In this document: positions 12,570 through 22,627 of the stretch, in pieces
How the letters are laid out: every line of letters starts with the position of its first letter
Position numbering within the stretch: position 1 is the first letter of the stretch
Source: Muraenolepis orangiensis
Taxonomy: Eukaryota; Chordata; Actinopteri; Gadiformes; Muraenolepididae
Direction: 5' to 3'
Length of the DNA stretch: 64,000 nt
Assembly (NCBI GenBank): GCA_027704905.1
Contig: CM051019.1
Span: 746,405 to 810,404 of the forward strand
Notes under the pieces: model-generated
Database searches by the model: none
Seen by the model: only the letters and a program-made list of their open reading frames with translations
Told to the model about the DNA's origin: nothing
Program-made: the position numbers and the translations under genes

Positions 12570-14561
12570 TGAAGCCCATGCGGTGGACGCTCTCCACGGC
12601 GCAGGTGAGCTCGGCCACGTAGAACTGCGCCAGCTCCTCCCGGAAGACGCCCAGGCGGATGAGCAGGCTCATCATGTCGCCGCCGGGGATGTAGTCCATG
12701 ACAAAGTACAGGTGGTCCCGGTCCTGGAAGGAGTAGTAGAGGCGCACCACCCACTCGTTGTCGGCCTCCGCCAGGATGTCCCGCTCCGCCTTGACGTGGG
12801 CCACCTGGTTGCGCTGCAGCACGTCCCGCTTGCGCAGCGTCTTGATGGCGTACAGCGTGCCGGCGTCCTCCTTGCGCGCCAGACACACCTCGCCAAAGGC
12901 ACCCACGCCCAGCGTCTTGATGCGCTGGAACATGGACTTGTCCATCTTGGCGCGCTTCAGCCGGATGTAGTTGGACTCCTTCTGGCACAGCATCATGCGC
13001 ATCTGCTCCTGGGCGTCCTGAGACAAGCTCACCTGGACACAGGGGGAGGGGGACAGCTGGTCAGGAATGGGATCACCGGACCTAGGACAGACGATGGATG
13101 TCCTTCGATGGTGTGGATTCATGCTCTATAAACTCCCTGTTCTATGAAATCATGTACTTTACATCCCGTGAATAATGGTTAATGACCAGTAACCAGCCAC
13201 CAAAGTGTTTTCAGTCTTGATGAATGTGATGATTTAAATACAGAATTTTAATGCATTTTCTTTTATTTGTCTCACTAACTTGACGAATCATTTTAGTACC
13301 GCTATAGTGTGAAAGTTGTGAAATGTAGTACACAAACCAAAGCTAGTGACAGCTGGCATTTCATGAACAACAAAGCCAACCATTGCAAGTGTAACCAAGT
13401 TCAAAAGTGAACATGCCATTACAGCCAGGTTTAACAACTAGAAAAAAGAAACATACAATGTGCAGCTTGCTGAAAAGTACGTTTTTAGTACCTGGTATAT
13501 TGGAAATGTAGAGTGACATGCTGTAGTTTAGTGTTCTTGTTGGTTGTTGCTAGGGTGTTCTTGGTTCAAAAGTTTAATAATTTAAAAAGTATTAACAGTA
13601 TGTTTTGGGTCATTGTATAGAAGTTTGGATAGGAAGTAAAGTAGGAATTATTCTTGCTAAAGCTGCATAATATTTGCTGATAATTGTAAAAGCAAAAGGC
13701 AATAAGGTTTTAATGCGCATGCTCTTCATCGTGCCCTAAAAGAACCAACATCGTGCAGTAATCCGAAGGGATAAGGTTGGGTTTACGTGTGTAACTGGTA
13801 CATACAAAGTACAAAGATACCTTTACCTTCTCACATCAGCTGTTAGTGACAGCAAGCTCGAGAAAAGGACGAGAGAAAGAGCAGCTAAGAACAAGAAGAA
13901 GAAAAACAGGACAGTGTGAAACCAAGAAGAGTGTAAAGAAAACGACCCCAAACGGACAAGAGAATCTCCAGAGGACAGAGAATAAAGACAGAAATGCTTG
14001 GAAAGAAGACCGAAGACCAAACGTTAAGCACAACTCTCAATGAGAAAGACGGTGGCACCCATGCCACCACATGCGCGGCCCTCTCACCCGCTGCATCTCG
14101 CTCTCCAGCTGCTTCCTGCGGCGGATGCGCTGCTGGTGGTTCTTGAGGACGTTCTCCACGTGCTGCTCCATGAAGAACTTGAAGGCCTGCGGCGAGTACA
14201 GTGGCAACCGGGAGGACTCGCTGCGCGGCTCCTCGTCCTTCTTGCTGCCGCGCCGCACCGGCACCGGGGACGTGGTGATCTGCTTGGGCTCCTTACTCTC
14301 TGGCCCGCCCTCGGAAGCCTTGTCGCCGTCGACCAGCTCGGTGTCTGGCGACTCCTCCCGGCCGGCGGCGGGCTTCGAGGCCCCGCCGGACTCGAAAGAC
14401 GGGGGGCTCGGGCCGGCCGGCTGCTGGAGCAGGTGCTTGGGATAAGGGGGAGGGGGGCCCTGGTAGCTTGGGACCTCCGCTACCACAGGGTTCTGAGGTG
14501 TGGGGGCCGGGGGATCTGGGTAGCCGTTTGTAGGAGGATGAAGGAGGGGCAGCTGCTGCTG

Positions 14562-14602
<41 letters not shown>

Positions 14603-14608
14603 CTGTTG

Positions 14609-14639
<31 letters not shown>

Positions 14640-16439
14640 ATCCATGGCGGATGTGTGGGCGCCACGGCTGTGTGCAACTCCGGCTTCTGGACACGCATGC
14701 TCTTGACGGGCTGCAGGATGGGGGCCTGGGTGATGGCGGTGACTGTGGTGGCAGAGGGCTGGGAACCCGCCCGGCTGTTGAAGGAGTTGGAGCGGGTGGG
14801 CATGTTCTGCTGCCAGGAAGGCGAGAGGTCCTGGTTGTTGCCGTTGGCCGGGGACGACTGGGACGAGGCCGGGGCCTGGGACCAGGACTGAGGATTGTAC
14901 ATGGACTGGGGATTGCTGCCATTCGTGTAGGAGGGCGAGGAGGCCAGCCCCCCGCCCTGCGGGACCGCGTACGGAGGAGGCGGCTGCCGGCTGCCCCCGG
15001 CCATGTAGTCTGGCTGCGGGGAGCTGTTCTGAGACCAACCGGAGGGGAAGGTGAACTTGGTGGTTGCCAAGCTCTGCATGATGATGGGCTGCCGGCCAAC
15101 AGGCACCGGGCTTATGCCACGCTGGTTCTGCGGGGCGGGGGTGGAATAGCCGTCCGGGGTCCAAGCCCCCTGGGGTACCGGGGACATGCGGGGGTAATCC
15201 ATGTTGCCGGGGTAGAGCTTATTGGATGGGTTGCTGTCCCAGTTGGGCGGGGGAGGCGTGGCTCCGCGGTTGGGCGGCGGGGTGACACTGCGCACCTGGG
15301 GCGGCAGGTGGGGGTTGACTCTCTGGCCGTTGCCAGGGTGACCCTGGGGGAACGCGGGGGGCGGTCCCCGTGCCGACAGCTCCGCCTGGGGGCCGGGGCT
15401 GTCCGAGCGGTACGTCATAACCTCCAACCCCACGGAGTGTCTCTGGGTCAGAGACTCCTTGGAGCCCTTCCAGCTGGGCCGCCGTACCACTGGCTGCTGG
15501 ATATGAGATGGACCTACTGGACACAACAACAACATTTTCTCAAAATATACAGACTATACTGTAGCTATCTATAAGCATACAGACGGATATCTGCCTGATA
15601 TCTGGGTTAGTTACTGAGACCCACCTGGAGCTTTGACGCCAGCGTTGAGGGGCCGTGCGGCGGCAGCGGCCATCTGCTCCCCGACTGGCTCCTGGTAGCT
15701 CATTTTACTGATGTACTCCAGCGCTGCCTCCATACTGCGGCTGTTGGTCTGCTTCAAAGCACGGATACACATTTCCTGAAAACAACAGAAATTATTGTTT
15801 CACAGGAAAACTGCGTTTTGCTGACGTCAAAGTCAGCGCAAACTCAATGACGAGCTAAAAGATTAGAAGTAAAACGGTCTGCCTGTATTTGTATTTGGTC
15901 CAGTATCAATAGCTCAACTAGCATTCCAAGAAGTCAACACTTCTATGAAAAACAGTATTTTCAGTCTACAAACATTATCCCCCTTCATTCAATGCCCAAA
16001 TCTGTCTGCCTCTAGTGTCTTCCACAAGAGGTCCCTCGACATTGTCAGAATAGAAATGCGTGCGGACACAAAAACGTCTCATTCTCACCTCCTCAAACCC
16101 GGCAGACACAAGATCCTGAAGCATTCGTTTGTTCACTTCGCTCGTCCGGCCCGCATTGACCGGCTCGTTGGCGAAAGGCATGAGGGACTTTCGTATCTCC
16201 TGCAGGGCTTTGTGGTATGGGTTTCTGGGGGACCGACCGGGTTGTCTTGGGTCTTCGGGAAGCATTTTCCCGGAGCTGCTGCCCACATCCACCTTGGCTG
16301 GGTCCGAGGGCCGGGGGAGGTTTCGGAGACTTTCACGGATTTCCTGCAGCATCTGCTGGCTGTTGCCGCTGTAGTTGCTGACAGGGAACGTCTTGGGTCT
16401 CATCTGTCGGTGTCCTTCGGGTTTCTCGCTTCTCTTCAT
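8954..16439 (-). CDS. lats1: Serine/threonine kinase LATS1 (Hippo pathway), with a one-base frameshift in polyQ
   Basis: Seven coding exons on the minus strand: 16439-16089, 15775-15625, 15516-14088, 13032-12450, 11873-11691, 11384-11278 and 9508-8954. All have GT/AG sites and compatible phases. Together they give about 1119 residues once one missing base is allowed for; human LATS1 has 1130. The start is the first ATG in an exon whose acceptor is at 16573. In order, the protein has a conserved N-terminus (MKRSEKPEGHRQMRPK), a UBA domain spanning exons 1-2, and a proline-rich linker. The linker has two PPxY motifs that bind YAP/TAZ WW domains (RQPPPPY, GPPPPYPKHLL). A MOB-binding helix and an NDR-family AGC kinase domain with GVGAFGEV, HRDIKPDN and DFG follow. 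The activation segment (AHSLVGTPNYIAPE) and hydrophobic motif (DTSNFDPVDPDKLW) are intact. LATS1 phosphorylates YAP/TAZ. In exon 3 the frame shifts at about 14561, inside the CAG repeat. Confidence 0.93.
9540..9785. repeat. Intronic minisatellite, 'gagcatagagcatgatg' units
   Basis: About 240 bp of near-identical 12-24 bp units built from 'agcatagagca' and 'gcatgatgg'. It starts about 30 bp from the acceptor of the last lats1 exon. It is open on the minus strand in frame with that exon, which creates an apparent 293-codon frame. Confidence 0.85.
10745..10815 (-). repeat. Interspersed repeat head fragment (reverse)
   Basis: A copy of the family described at 345-435 in reverse orientation, inside the lats1 intron. 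It contains 'ctgcgggagggaatg' and 'cattgtacttgttgcacat'. Confidence 0.45.
11465..11690 (+). mobile_element. SINE copy abutting a lats1 splice donor
   Basis: The SINE body ('cagtatagctcag', 'ctgactccgccgtcggtgg', 'aaagcgctttggagaaaa') ends with 'aaaagcatccattaccgtta' at about 11689. The lats1 exon on the minus strand ends at 11691. The start of the intron (GTAACGGTAATGGATG when read on the minus strand) is therefore SINE 3' end. Confidence 0.7.
12078..12300 (+). mobile_element. Second tRNA-derived SINE family
   Basis: The tRNA-like head 'ggcggcaggatagctcagtc' carries a B-box 'ggttcaagtcccc'. The body has 'caaggcaccag', 'tgggttaaaatgcagagta' and the tail 'accaataaaaaggattt'. A sister copy lies at 37838-38035. 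It sits in a lats1 intron. Confidence 0.65.
14557..14640 (-). repeat. lats1: CAG/CAA polyglutamine tract in lats1, interrupted by a frameshift
   Basis: Read on the minus strand this is a run of CAG codons with CAA interruptions, coding about 25 glutamines after 'PPWM'. Near its end (14561/14562) the pattern CAG-CAG becomes CAG-CA-CAG, one base short. The frame used before this point stops at 14480. The frame used after it carries the conserved PPxY and MOB-binding sequence. Confidence 0.85.
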
Positions 16440-16879
16440 GTAAGAACATGTGTGATGACGGTCCAAAGATGAGGAACTAGAAGGGGCAGTATTGCTCCGC
16501 AGCGTGAAGGATCCGCGACCACCTGTGACGCCTCCGGTATCTCCTTCACCTACACATGCTTTTCCACCCGGCACTGTGGAGGACTGAACGGAAAGTGTGA
16601 CTCGTTAACTCAACACAACAAAAAAGTCTCGCCATGTTAAATCAACAACCAGACGACGGACATACCTCCCGTGACAGAAAAACATGCCTCAGCCGCCATA
16701 CCCCTTTTTTAAGGAGTAAGAAGAATACCGACAACAACAATGCAAAGGGCGGAATGCAAGTTGCCGAACCGGATCGAGAGCTATGTCAGGCACGCGTTAC
16801 ACAACCACACAAGTATGCTTTCGTGCTGCGAGTTCGGGTCACAAACATGTGTCTACGAAGCGACCTGCCGTCTTAAAAG

Positions 16880-17640
16880 AAGAACGAAATAACGCCGCGT
16901 CAGGTGCACCCCACACACACACACACACACACACTTGCTATCGGATTTAGCCGTAGATGCTAACAGGGTGGGTGGGTTGTTGGGGGGGGGGGGGCGGGCG
17001 TATGTGGCATGGTTAACGTTGCAATGATACAAGATGTTTTTTTTATAATATATATATATTCCCGTATATAGCTATGCAACTGTAACTTACAATGCTCGTT
17101 TAGTTTGTATTCTGGATTAAAAAATTTTTTTTTTAAAAAAGTGGCCCACCGCGGCCTGAACGTAACCACCAGGCATCCATTCGCAGTTAGCCGGCAGCTA
17201 CCCTCTGGTAACAGGTTGTTAGCTCGATAGCTCTCTCTCTCTTACACACACATTTGTCAACAGTCGGGGGGGTGGGGGGGGTTTGACTTACCGGCGGTGA
17301 TAACGCTATCGATCTCCCCGACTTAAAGCTTCGTGTCCACTTCGTGTCACGGAGCACGACGGCCCGTACCGTAGAGTAACACAAACGGGAATTTTTTTTT
17401 TTTGTCCTATTTTTTTTTAGGCGTCCATACAAGAAGGCAGCGCGAGCGCGTTGTGCTGCTAGCCGCGGTTGAATTCCTGGGATGTCTGACTGACAAGTAC
17501 AGCGCGCGCGCACACACACACACTCACAGCGCGCACACACCGCACGTCGAGCGGCCACTGGGTTCACAATACACACCTCCAGGGGAGGCTTGGACTGGAG
17601 TTCACCGATACAGGTTAGAGGGCAGACAAAACACACGTAA
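16880..17640 (-). promoter_or_regulatory. lats1: Probable lats1 promoter and non-coding 5' region
   Basis: CpG-richer DNA upstream of the lats1 5'UTR, with GC boxes, a 'gcgcgcgc' run at 17502-17510, and poly-G and poly-T tracts. No TATA box is obvious. At least one non-coding exon is required upstream of the acceptor at 16573, but its donor was not identified with confidence. Confidence 0.35.
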
Positions 17641-17984
17641 TTCCATTGTTCTCAATTCAATTCTCAAGTTCCTCAATTCAATTCCAAATCCTGAATTAAA
17701 TTAACCATAATTAACTTTCCACCTTTTTTTTTGTTTTGCCTTTTATTTTCCTTTTTTTTGTTTTGCTATTGTACAATTATTGACATATTTGTCACATCAA
17801 ACTCCCAGGCAAGTACAATACATGTAAAGACTAAAGCTATGAACAAAATACCAGATAACAATATACCTAAATAGCCCAAATATACACAATAGGTCAAGAC
17901 GTTGACCAATCACATGTTCCCCCCGTTACTATTTCGCAGCTTCCACCACTACGTCAATCACAGCACCACGTGACCCCGTACAGA

Positions 17985-18835
17985 CGATGAATCAGAATCA
18001 GAATCAGAAAGTGGTTTATTGCCATATACCGTTGTAAAAACACGCATTGGAATTTGACACGGGTCCGGAGCCACACAGTAACGTGCAAAACAAAACACTA
18101 CAGACGAGGCAAAACAATACAAGGCAAAACAATAAGTCCAGTGCAAATTTGGCATTTGAAAATATAATTAATATATATTAATATATTAATTAAGTATTAA
18201 TATAAATATTGGTCTGTATGAGTGTATGTGTGGGTGTATGAGGGCTGGGTCCAGTTGAGAGGGGTCGAGACAGAACAGAACAAGACAAGAACAATACAAG
18301 GCAAAACAATATGTACAAACATATTCAGTAAGCGGACTAAGTCCAGAGCAAATTTAGCATTTTAATCTTAATATAAATATAAATATAAGATAAACAATAA
18401 ATATTGTCTGAATATTGTCTGTATGAATGTATGTGTGGGTGAATGAGGGCTGGGTCCAGTGGGGGGGGGTCTTCAGAGAGGGAGGTGGGCCTCGTTGACG
18501 AGGCTGGAGGCCGTGGGGTAGAAGCTGTGTTTGTGGCGAACAGTTGTTGTCCTGATGGCCCGCAGCCTCCTGCTGGAGGGGAGCGGGGCAGAGAGACTGT
18601 GGCCTGGGTGAGAGGGGTCGGCCGGGGCAGAGAGACGTGCTGGGGAGGGGTCCGGGCGGGACTGTGGCCTGGGTGAGAGGGGTCGGCCCTAATCTTTGTG
18701 GCCCGCTTCAGGGCCCTGGAGTCATACAGGGTCTGGAGGGAAGGCAGGTTGCAGCCCATCACTCTCCGCAGAGCGTATGAAATGCCGCAGGTTGGACTTG
18801 TCTTTTGCAGTGGCAGCGGGAAACCAGGTGGTAAG
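17985..18835 (-). mobile_element. Degenerate LINE 3' end
   Basis: On the minus strand, pieces such as 'GCNLPSLQTLYDSRALK' and 'IRADPSHPGHS' match the C-terminal ORF of a non-LTR retrotransposon abundant in fishes. The plus-strand start 'gaatcagaatcagaaagtgg' followed by 'tttattgcca' matches the usual reverse 3' end of such elements. The frame is broken and partly tandem-duplicated ('gggctgggtccagt' occurs twice). The clade is not certain. Confidence 0.55.
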
Positions 18836-18840
18836 AGAGA

Positions 18841-19062
18841 GGTAGGTACCCTACAGGGGATGAAGACCGTGGTAGGTACCCTACAGGGGATGAAGACCGT
18901 GGTAGGTACCCTACAGGGGATGAAGACCGTGGTAGGTACCCTACAGGGGATGAAGACCGTGGTAGGTACCCTACAGGGGATGAAGACCGTGGTAGGTACC
19001 CTACAGGGGATGAAGACCGTGGTAGGAACCCTACAGGTGATGAAGATAGAGGTAGATACCTT
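18841..19062. repeat. 30-bp tandem repeat, about 7 copies
   Basis: The unit starts 'ggtaggtaccctacagggga' and ends 'tgaagaccgt'. Six near-perfect copies run from 18841 to 19020, then a diverged copy and a partial one. The unit is a multiple of three, so it is open in several frames, but nothing suggests a real protein. Confidence 0.95.
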
Positions 19063-19654
19063 CTCTTTAAAGAAGAAGTGAATGCATTCATGATTGAGAG
19101 GTTTATTATAATGCACAAACATCTGTATTAACATAATGTATGTTGTCGAGCGACAGTCCAGTGTCCAGCGACAGTGGACCTGCACTTGGCCGGCCCCCAG
19201 GCGGGCGGCCTCCTTGGTGGTGGGAGACACGCCTGGCAGGTCCTGGATGCCGGACGGAGAGCTTATAACAGCTAGAGTAGTGGCAGGGCTGGAGCGTCAC
19301 TGGGAGAGGGAGAAACACACCTGCTGAATAAACATTCAACGAAAAGAATGCAAAAATAGTGTATTGCTTACTTGACTGTTCACAGGCATCAGGCCACAAA
19401 GCCCCACCAAACCCCTGTTTATTAAACTGAAAATCAAATGACAATATTCTTAAGAAAATTAGGTTATAAAGAACATAATTAATGAATATCATACAACGTT
19501 ACACATGGAAAATATGTTAAAACACCAAAAGTAGCTCTGAGATAAGTTGATCACGGCAAACCAAGTGAATGACATGGTCCAATCCATGGTATGGGAGGGA
19601 ATATTTAACATTGACAGCCTCAACGCAGGCCTCCCAGGTCTGTGCTCAGGCTCA

Positions 19655-20500
19655 GCTGAGGCAGAGGCCGTGGTAGCTGCAGGGTGGCTGAGGCGGAGGC
19701 TGTGGTAGCTGCAGGGGCCAGGGTGGCTGAGGTGGAGGCTGTGGTAGCTGCAGGGTGACTGAGGCGGAGGCTGTGGTAGCTGCAGGGGCCAGGGTGGCTG
19801 AGGTGGAGGCTGTGGTAGCTGCAGGGGCCAGGGTGGCTGAGGCGGAGGCTGTGGTAGCTGCAGGGGCCAGGGTGGCTGAGGCGGAGGCCGTGGTAGCTGC
19901 AGGGTGGCTGAGGCGGAGGCTGTGGTAGCTGCAGGGGCCAGGGTGGCTGAGGCGGAGGCTGTGGTAGCTGCAGGGTGGCTGAGGCGGAGGCTGTGGTAGC
20001 TGCAGGGTGGCTGAGGCGGAGGCCGTGGTAGCTGCAGGGTGGCTGAGGCGGAGGCTGTGGTAGCTGCAGGGGCCAGGGTGGCTGAGGCGGAGGCTGTGGT
20101 AGCTGCAGGGGCCAGGGTGGCTGAGGCGGAGGCTGTGGTAGCTGCAGGGTGGCTGAGGCGGAGGCTGTGGTAGCTGCAGGGTGGCTGAGGCGGAGGCCGT
20201 GGTAGCTGCAGGGTGGCTGAGGTGGAGGCTGTGGTAGCTGCAGGGTGGCTGAGGCGGAGGCTGTGGTAGCTGCAGGGTGGCTGAGGTGGAGGCTGTGGTA
20301 GCTGCAGGGTGGCTGAGGCGGAGGCTGTGGTAGCTGCAGGGTGGCTGAGGTGGAGGCTGTGGTAGCTGCAGGGTGGCTGAGGCGGAGGCTGTGGTAGCTG
20401 CAGGGTGGCTGAGGCGGAGGCTGTGGTAGCTGCAGGGTGGCTGAGGCGGAGGCTGTGGTAGCTGCAGGGTGGCTGAGGCGGAGGCTGTGGTAGCTGGCCT
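19655..20500. repeat. 32/39-bp GC-rich minisatellite, roughly 25 copies
   Basis: The basic unit is 32 bp and includes 'gctgaggcggaggctgtgg' and 'tagctgcagggtg'. A subset carries a 7-bp insertion (ggccagg), giving 39 bp. C/T variants (ggcggaggcc, ggtggaggct) mark higher-order blocks. Because 32 is not a multiple of 3, the minus-strand frame cycles through all three registers without meeting a stop. Confidence 0.95.
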
Positions 20501-21084
20501 GGATGCTGCTGGACTACTAGCAAACTGGCAAAAATAAACCCATGAAACCCGTATTCATTGCTAAAAGACAGTCTACTAAGTATAAAGTGTGAGCATAATA
20601 TATAGGTATATATATATATACAGGTAAGTAAGTATTTAACAGGTAGTGATCAGGGGTATGCAATTATGAAAAGCAGGATAAATATATATAAATGTATATA
20701 CAGCAGGTAGTGAGCAGCGATATGCAGTTCTTTGGGGGGGGCAAGTGCCAGATGCAGCAAACACCTGCATGGGACAAACCCATTCCTCAATGGCTCTGTG
20801 CTTCTTAGCAGACATCTGAAGCCAAGAGGAAGAATGTCCAAATTGGTCACAGACGTATATACATATATATCATTATTCCCAACCCAGAAGTAATCCTGTT
20901 TGGGATTGGACCGTTACCAGTTCCACATTAATATATGAATAGACCAATAGTAACAATATAATGACAATGAAGCATCATGGTTTTGGAAATGAACTGCCTC
21001 CATACTGTCCCACCCTAGTCACACACACATTTCTCGTATTGTGCAAAATGGTTGCCAATCAATCGAATCATACTTGTATCATCT

Positions 21085-21150
21085 GCAATCGGTGGATGAA
21101 TGGGTGAGTGTGAGGCTTGACTTGTAAAGCGCTTTGAGTGCTCTATATTA
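21085..21150 (+). mobile_element. SINE 3' fragment
   Basis: 'ggtggatgaatgggtgagtg' and 'gaggcttgacttgtaaagcg' match the 3' half of the SINE at 2190-2450. Confidence 0.55.
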
Positions 21151-21319
21151 ATACAGTCCATCATGTTCCCATAGGCAATTCAATACAAATACAAATAGAT
21201 TACCTGTTTAAAAGGGACCAAGGCCAATGACCTACATTTCCAGCTCTACCTGTTAGGGAGTGCTGGTGTTGTACTTTGGACAAATATTTTAAATAACATT
21301 GCTTCCATTCTGGAAAACA

Positions 21320-21412
21320 TATGCATATCAGATTCACCCATCTGCATATCAGATTCACCCATCTGCATATCAGATTCACCCATCTGCATATCAGATTCAC
21401 CCATCTGCATTC
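21320..21412. repeat. 21-bp tandem repeat, 4-5 copies
   Basis: The unit is 'catctgcatatcagattcac' plus c. Confidence 0.9.
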
Positions 21413-21677
21413 CACACCTCTCCCACTATAAGCTGTGCATGCTTCTATATGAATATGTAGTTATATTTATATATAGATAAATAGAAACATATTGCTCCTA
21501 TATACAACAACTTATATTAACTTACATCACTTATTACAAGTCTAATATTACTGTTCCTGTTGTAGGTCAGCATGTCGTCAATCATGAATATATGAACAAA
21601 TCATAACAATAAGGTATTTTGATAAAATGTCATGAATGTGGTACATTTTCTATCTAAAATATTGCTTTCCTTCACAG

Positions 21678-21826
21678 GAGAGTGGATCGGTATCGACTAC
21701 CTGTACTTGCAGACTGAAAAAAGCATGCAGGACCTGGACCCTGAGTCTAAAGGACAAACACCAGGAAGCAAGCGCCGTCTTGCCTTTGCATCAACAAAAC
21801 ATGTTATAAAAAGTATGTGGCCATGA
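21678..21826 (+). CDS. Unassigned exon-like ORF, possible terminal coding exon
   Basis: A good polypyrimidine tract and acceptor (tttccttcacag) precede an open frame of about 49 codons ending in TGA at 21824-21826. It begins with EWIGIDYLYLQTEKSMQD, continues through a basic 'SKRRLAF' segment and ends in KSMWP. The composition looks protein-like and lacks simple repeats, unlike the neighbouring open frames. I do not recognise the family. No upstream exon on the plus strand could be matched, and no clear AATAAA was seen close downstream. It could be the last exon of a small gene, part of a decayed mobile element, or chance. Confidence 0.25.
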
Positions 21827-22382
21827 TGGCCAGCTACAGCCATTCCATAAGCCACATGCACACAGCTAAATTTCTAGAATATCAAATCTCCTTGTCTGTC
21901 CATGTTATATGAATATCACATAATTCCCTTTTATTGCCATCATGACCTTTTTTTCTATGCCTGTCCAGATCCACGGTTGAGACAACCTTCATGTGGGTTG
22001 GAATAAATCAGGCCCAGTCCCAGCATATCATCAATGGAATACAATTCCCCTTTGTCGTTTTTTGGCCATTTTTAGAGTTGTTTAAGACAATTAATTTGCG
22101 TTTGTGAAACCTGTAGAACTCAATGTGAAAACCACATTTACACAACTTAACTTTGATCCAGCACATACAATAAGGAATGGAAAAGGGGGCTTTCTTACCA
22201 ACCTTAGCTCACGTTTATTCTCATCCAATTGTTAAGGAAAAAATGCCAATAAATGTCCCTGGGTTGTAATACGCAATTAAAAAGAAAAGAAAAATGCAAA
22301 GCCCTCAAACAATTGGTCAATATGAATAAAGAGGAATATTTTGTACAGAGACAATCTCAGTGAAGTTGATGTATTTTTCTTT

Positions 22383-22388
22383 TTTATT
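22383..22388 (-). terminator. nup43: Candidate nup43 polyadenylation signal
   Basis: TTTATT on the plus strand gives AATAAA on the minus strand, about 240 bp past the nup43 stop. Confidence 0.4.
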
Positions 22389-22627
22389 AACAAAACCAAT
22401 TGAACAGGGTTTTCTCACAATTATTTTCTCTTTCAAGTGCTGGGAAGTAAAAAAAATTCTGTACTCCATAATCTCACTCAAAAATGACATGGCCGGTCTA
22501 ATGCGTACAAAAAATAAATGTTTATGCAGTATGATACCACAACCGGTCACATCATTGTGATGACGTCACCTTGATATTGGCGCAACAAACAAACCAAAAC
22601 GTAAGATACAACCACCCCCCACCCCCT

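Noticed and set aside
12472..13131. 219-codon plus-strand frame opposite the lats1 kinase exon
   Set aside because: Antisense shadow of a conserved kinase domain with strong codon bias. No splice or start context.
14040..15574. Long plus-strand frames over the lats1 exon (283 and 337 codons)
   Set aside because: Shadow frames of a GC-rich coding exon. Poly-Cys or poly-Leu comes from the antisense of the CAG run.
16572..16574. Upstream start for lats1 at 16574
   Set aside because: The codon is GTG at an exon edge created by the acceptor. The first ATG is 16439 and matches the conserved N-terminus.
19489..20523. 344-codon Pro/Ser/His-rich frame on the minus strand
   Set aside because: It is produced wholly by the 32/39-bp minisatellite and cycles through all three registers.
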